Shown here in pieces: positions 7,241 to 8,789 of a stretch of DNA of 8,789 bases. The DNA is from Actinomycetes bacterium. GTDB taxonomy: Bacteria; Actinomycetota; Acidimicrobiia; Acidimicrobiales; UBA8190. The position numbers were made by a program, and so were the translations under genes. How positions within the stretch are numbered: the stretch's first letter is position 1; every line of letters begins with the position of its first letter. The stretch is taken from contig JAJZYI010000136.1 of assembly GCA_021798135.1 (NCBI GenBank), positions 1-8,789 on the forward strand, in the 5' to 3' direction. Under the pieces are notes generated by a model. It saw only the letters and a list, made by a program, of their open reading frames with translations, did not search any database and was not told where the DNA came from.

Positions 7241-8274
7241 GCGACGACCGGCGCGAAGACCGCCCGCTGCCCCGGCTCACGGCCCTGACGAGCGGCGGCG
7301 GCTGCTCGTGCAAGCTGCCGGCGCCCGACCTCGAGGCGCTGCTCGCCTCGGCCTACGGGCACGGCACCCCGGCACCGCCGGCCGGCCCCGCGCTCGCCGG
7401 GGCCGAGCTCGTGTGCGGCCTGGAGTGGGGTGACGACGCCGCCGTAGTCCGCGTCGCCGCCGGCGCCGCCGTGGTCACGACGACCGACTTCTTCCCCCCG
7501 GTGGTGGACGACCCGTTCGCCTGGGGCCGCATCGCCGCGGCCAACGCCCTGTCGGACCTGTACGCCATGGGGGCGACGCCGGTCTCCGCCCTCAACCTGC
7601 TGGCCTGGCCGACCGACGTCCTGCCGGCGACCGTGGCCGCCGAGGTGCTGCGCGGAGGGCGCTCGGCCACCGACGAGGCCGGCTGCATCCTGGCCGGAGG
7701 GCACAGCGTCACCGGCCCGACCCCGATGTACGGGCTCGCCGCCACCGGCATGGCCGACCCCGATCGGCTCCTGCGCAACGACGCGGCGCGCGCCGGCGAC
7801 CCGATCACCCTGACCAAGCCGATCGGCGTCGGCGTCCTCAACAACCGGCACAAGGCCACCGGCGAGCCCATCGACGAGGCCGTCGCCGTGATGAGCGCCT
7901 TGAACCGCGACGCGGCGAGCGCCGCGCTGGCAGCGGGCGCCCGGGCCGCCACCGACGTCACCGGCTTCGGCCTGCTCGGCCACCTCTACAAGATGGCCCG
8001 GGCCAGCGGGCTCACCGCCGAGGTCGACGCCGCCGCCGTGCCGTACCTGGACGGCGCCCGGCAGGCCGTGGCTGCCGGCTTCGTCCCGGGCGGGACCCGG
8101 CGCAATCTGGCCTGGGTCGCCCCGCACCTGCGCACAGCGCTGCCCGAGGACGAGCTGCTCCTCCTCGCCGACGCCCAGACCTCGGGCGGCCTGCTCGTCG
8201 CCGGCGAGCTGCCGGGCCACCCGGTCATCGGCCGCTTCGTGCCGTCTGCGGGGGCGGCCCTCGTCGTGCGCTAG
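7237..8274 (+). CDS. selD: Selenide, water dikinase (selenophosphate synthetase)
   Basis: Makes selenophosphate from selenide and ATP, the selenium donor for SelA. Seen: 345 residues, against 347 for E. coli SelD. The N-terminal GGGCSCKL has Cys23 and Lys26, matching catalytic Cys17 and Lys20 of E. coli. GDDAAVV (65-71) and TTTDFF with D84 hold metal/ATP-binding aspartates. The following segment, WGRIAAANALSDLYAMG, is strongly conserved, as are LAGGHSVTGP, DVTGFGLLGHL (D240 onward) and DAQTSGGLL near the C-terminus. The catalytic residue is an ordinary TGC cysteine, so SelD here is not itself a selenoprotein, unlike in some bacteria. Start fixed by GGGGAGG 7 bases upstream; the ATG overlaps the selB stop by four bases, implying coupled translation. 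It is the only gene of the sel operon ending in TAG. tRNA-Sec follows 28 bases downstream. Confidence 0.98.
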   Translation: MSDDRREDRPLPRLTALTSGGGCSCKLPAPDLEALLASAYGHGTPAPPAGPALAGAELVCGLEWGDDAAVVRVAAGAAVVTTTDFFPPVVDDPFAWGRIAAANALSDLYAMGATPVSALNLLAWPTDVLPATVAAEVLRGGRSATDEAGCILAGGHSVTGPTPMYGLAATGMADPDRLLRNDAARAGDPITLTKPIGVGVLNNRHKATGEPIDEAVAVMSALNRDAASAALAAGARAATDVTGFGLLGHLYKMARASGLTAEVDAAAVPYLDGARQAVAAGFVPGGTRRNLAWVAPHLRTALPEDELLLLADAQTSGGLLVAGELPGHPVIGRFVPSAGAALVVR

Positions 8275-8289
8275 GACGGGCGACCCGGC

Positions 8290-8295
8290 TACCGT
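8290..8295 (+). promoter_or_regulatory. Possible -10 box for tRNA-Sec
   Basis: TACCGT, TANNNT type, ends 7 bases before the mature tRNA 5' end, in the short selD-selC gap. No -35 box is clear. The tRNA may instead be processed from the selABD transcript. Confidence 0.3.
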
Positions 8296-8302
8296 CGGTC
8301 CC

Positions 8303-8395
8303 GGAGGTGTCCGGGCACCTGGTGGGCTCCCCCGCCTTCAAAGCGGGTGGGACGGGCGATCCCCGTCCGGCGGGTTCGATTCCCGTCCACCTCCG
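8303..8395 (+). tRNA. selC: tRNA-Sec (anticodon UCA)
   Basis: Selenocysteine tRNA, 93 bases without CCA. The acceptor stem is GGAGGTG with CACCTCC, plus an eighth pair position that reads U opposite C. The anticodon stem CCCGC/GCGGG carries loop CTTCAAA with anticodon TCA at 8338-8340, the same loop as E. coli selC. The long variable arm is a perfect 7-bp stem, GGACGGG/CCCGTCC (8350-8356 and 8362-8368). The T arm GCGGG-TTCGATT-CCCGT includes one G-U pair. A six-position D stem (8313-8318 with 8324-8329) has an A-G mismatch. The discriminator is G8395. CCA is not encoded (CTC follows), so a CCA-adding enzyme is needed. The UCA anticodon reads UGA, matching the fdhA codon. Confidence 0.97.
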
Positions 8396-8515
8396 CTCCG
8401 GCGCTGCTCGCCCGGTCGCGCCCTCGGCGCCCGGCGGCACGCACCCACGCGGCACGGCCCCATCCGGCCGGGCAGTCGGCGCGGGCCAGCAACCCGCAGT
8501 ACGCCAGCACCCACC

Positions 8516-8577
8516 AGCACGCCGGAAGCGCGCCGGAAGCGCGCCGGCACGCCGGAAGCACCCCGGCACGCCGGCAC
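8516..8577 (+). repeat. Short degenerate repeats of CGCCGGAAGC type
   Basis: GCACGCCGGAAGC, CGCCGGAAGC, GCGCCGGCAC and related forms recur at roughly 10-13-base spacing, with the core GCCGG repeated six times. Low-complexity expansion is the simplest reading. Confidence 0.6.
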
Positions 8578-8618
8578 CCGGCTCGCCCGGACGATGCGGA
8601 CGCTCCCGACGGCGGCAG

Positions 8619-8624
8619 TAGCCT
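8619..8624 (+). promoter_or_regulatory. Possible leaderless -10 box upstream of GTG 8631
   Basis: TAGCCT is followed by six bases and a GTG, the same layout as at selA. No clear -35. It suggests a new transcription unit running off the right edge. Confidence 0.35.
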
Positions 8625-8630
8625 TGCGCC

Positions 8631-8789
8631 GTGGGGTGGCCTGGGGCACGTGCGGGAACGGCGCGCGCCTGCATGCCGCCGGCCCGCCACCCTGGTGGAC
8701 CTGCCCCCCATGGCCACCCCGGCGCACCCGTCCCCCATGGCCACCCCGGTGGACCTGCCCCCCATCGCCACCCCGGCGCACCCGTCCCC
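8631..8789 (+). CDS. Possible leaderless ORF with His/Pro/Gly repeats, partial (right edge)
   Basis: Not recognised. From GTG 8631 the frame stays open for 53 codons to the window end. After about 19 residues (MGWPGARAG start) it becomes a nine-residue repeat, HPG[G/A]P[A/V]PHG, nearly four copies. The only support is the TANNNT-N6-GTG layout. The opposite strand is also open through the repeat, so the DNA may be a non-coding minisatellite. No signal peptide or domain is visible. Treat as a low-confidence hypothetical. Confidence 0.25.
   Translation, partial: MGWPGARAGTARACMPPARHPGGPAPHGHPGAPVPHGHPGGPAPHRHPGAPVP
8688..8789. repeat. 27-bp tandem repeat, 3.8 copies, cut by the window end
   Basis: Units start at 8688, 8715, 8742 and 8769. 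They alternate between two variants (CACCC[T/C]GGTGGACCTGCC and CACCCCGGCGCACCCGTCC starts), giving a 54-bp higher-order unit. The 27-bp period preserves the reading frame. The array continues beyond the window. Confidence 0.9.

Larger units (their letters stand above)
8396..8630. other. Intergenic stretch after tRNA-Sec with no supported gene
   Basis: Open frames exist on both strands but none has a recognisable domain or a good ribosome site. Minus-strand frames here run antisense through the tRNA. A small GCGCC/GGCGC stem near 8425 lacks a T-run, so no intrinsic terminator is called. The right part holds a short degenerate repeat and a possible promoter box. Confidence 0.5.

Noticed and set aside
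8225..8781. Minus-strand open frames of about 150 codons over and beyond the tRNA
   Set aside because: They read antisense through tRNA-Sec and then through short repeats; peptides such as GRESNPPDGDRPS are the familiar false product of reverse-translated tRNA.

Overview
This very GC-rich window looks like chromosomal DNA from an actinobacterium (Actinomycetota). The evidence is strong G/C in third codon positions, GTG start codons, TANNNT -10 boxes placed six bases before a start codon (the usual sign of leaderless genes in that phylum), and an actinobacterial style of formate dehydrogenase. It is a nearly self-contained selenocysteine (Sec) locus: one selenoprotein operon faces away from the genes needed to make and insert Sec. 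The genus cannot be read from the sequence.

Left half, minus strand: fdhA (3553 to 416) encodes the molybdenum or tungsten bis-MGD formate dehydrogenase catalytic subunit, 1045 residues. It is interrupted by one in-frame UGA at 2992-2990, read as Sec188. A strong SECIS hairpin follows that UGA, with its GGUCU loop at the same distance from the UGA as in E. coli fdhF. An automatic gene caller would split this gene into two ORFs. fdhB, the iron-sulfur electron-transfer subunit, starts one base after the fdhA stop and runs off the left edge.

Middle, 3554-3969: a 416-base divergent intergenic region. It holds an 11-bp perfect inverted repeat in the fdhA leader and a tandem array of 26- and 32-bp units close to selA.

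Right half, plus strand: selA (Sec synthase), selB (Sec-specific elongation factor) and selD (selenophosphate synthetase) are packed as one operon. selA and selB are 4 bases apart; selB and selD overlap by ATGA. tRNA-Sec (selC, anticodon UCA) follows 28 bases after selD. SelD makes selenophosphate, SelA converts Ser-tRNA-Sec to Sec-tRNA-Sec, and SelB carries it to the UGA of the fdhA message by binding the SECIS. SelB has non-canonical G4 and G5 guanine-recognition motifs, which is the most notable protein-level oddity.

Right edge, 8396-8789: no convincing gene just after the tRNA, then a short-repeat stretch. Finally there is a possible leaderless ORF entering a 27-bp tandem repeat that is cut by the window end.
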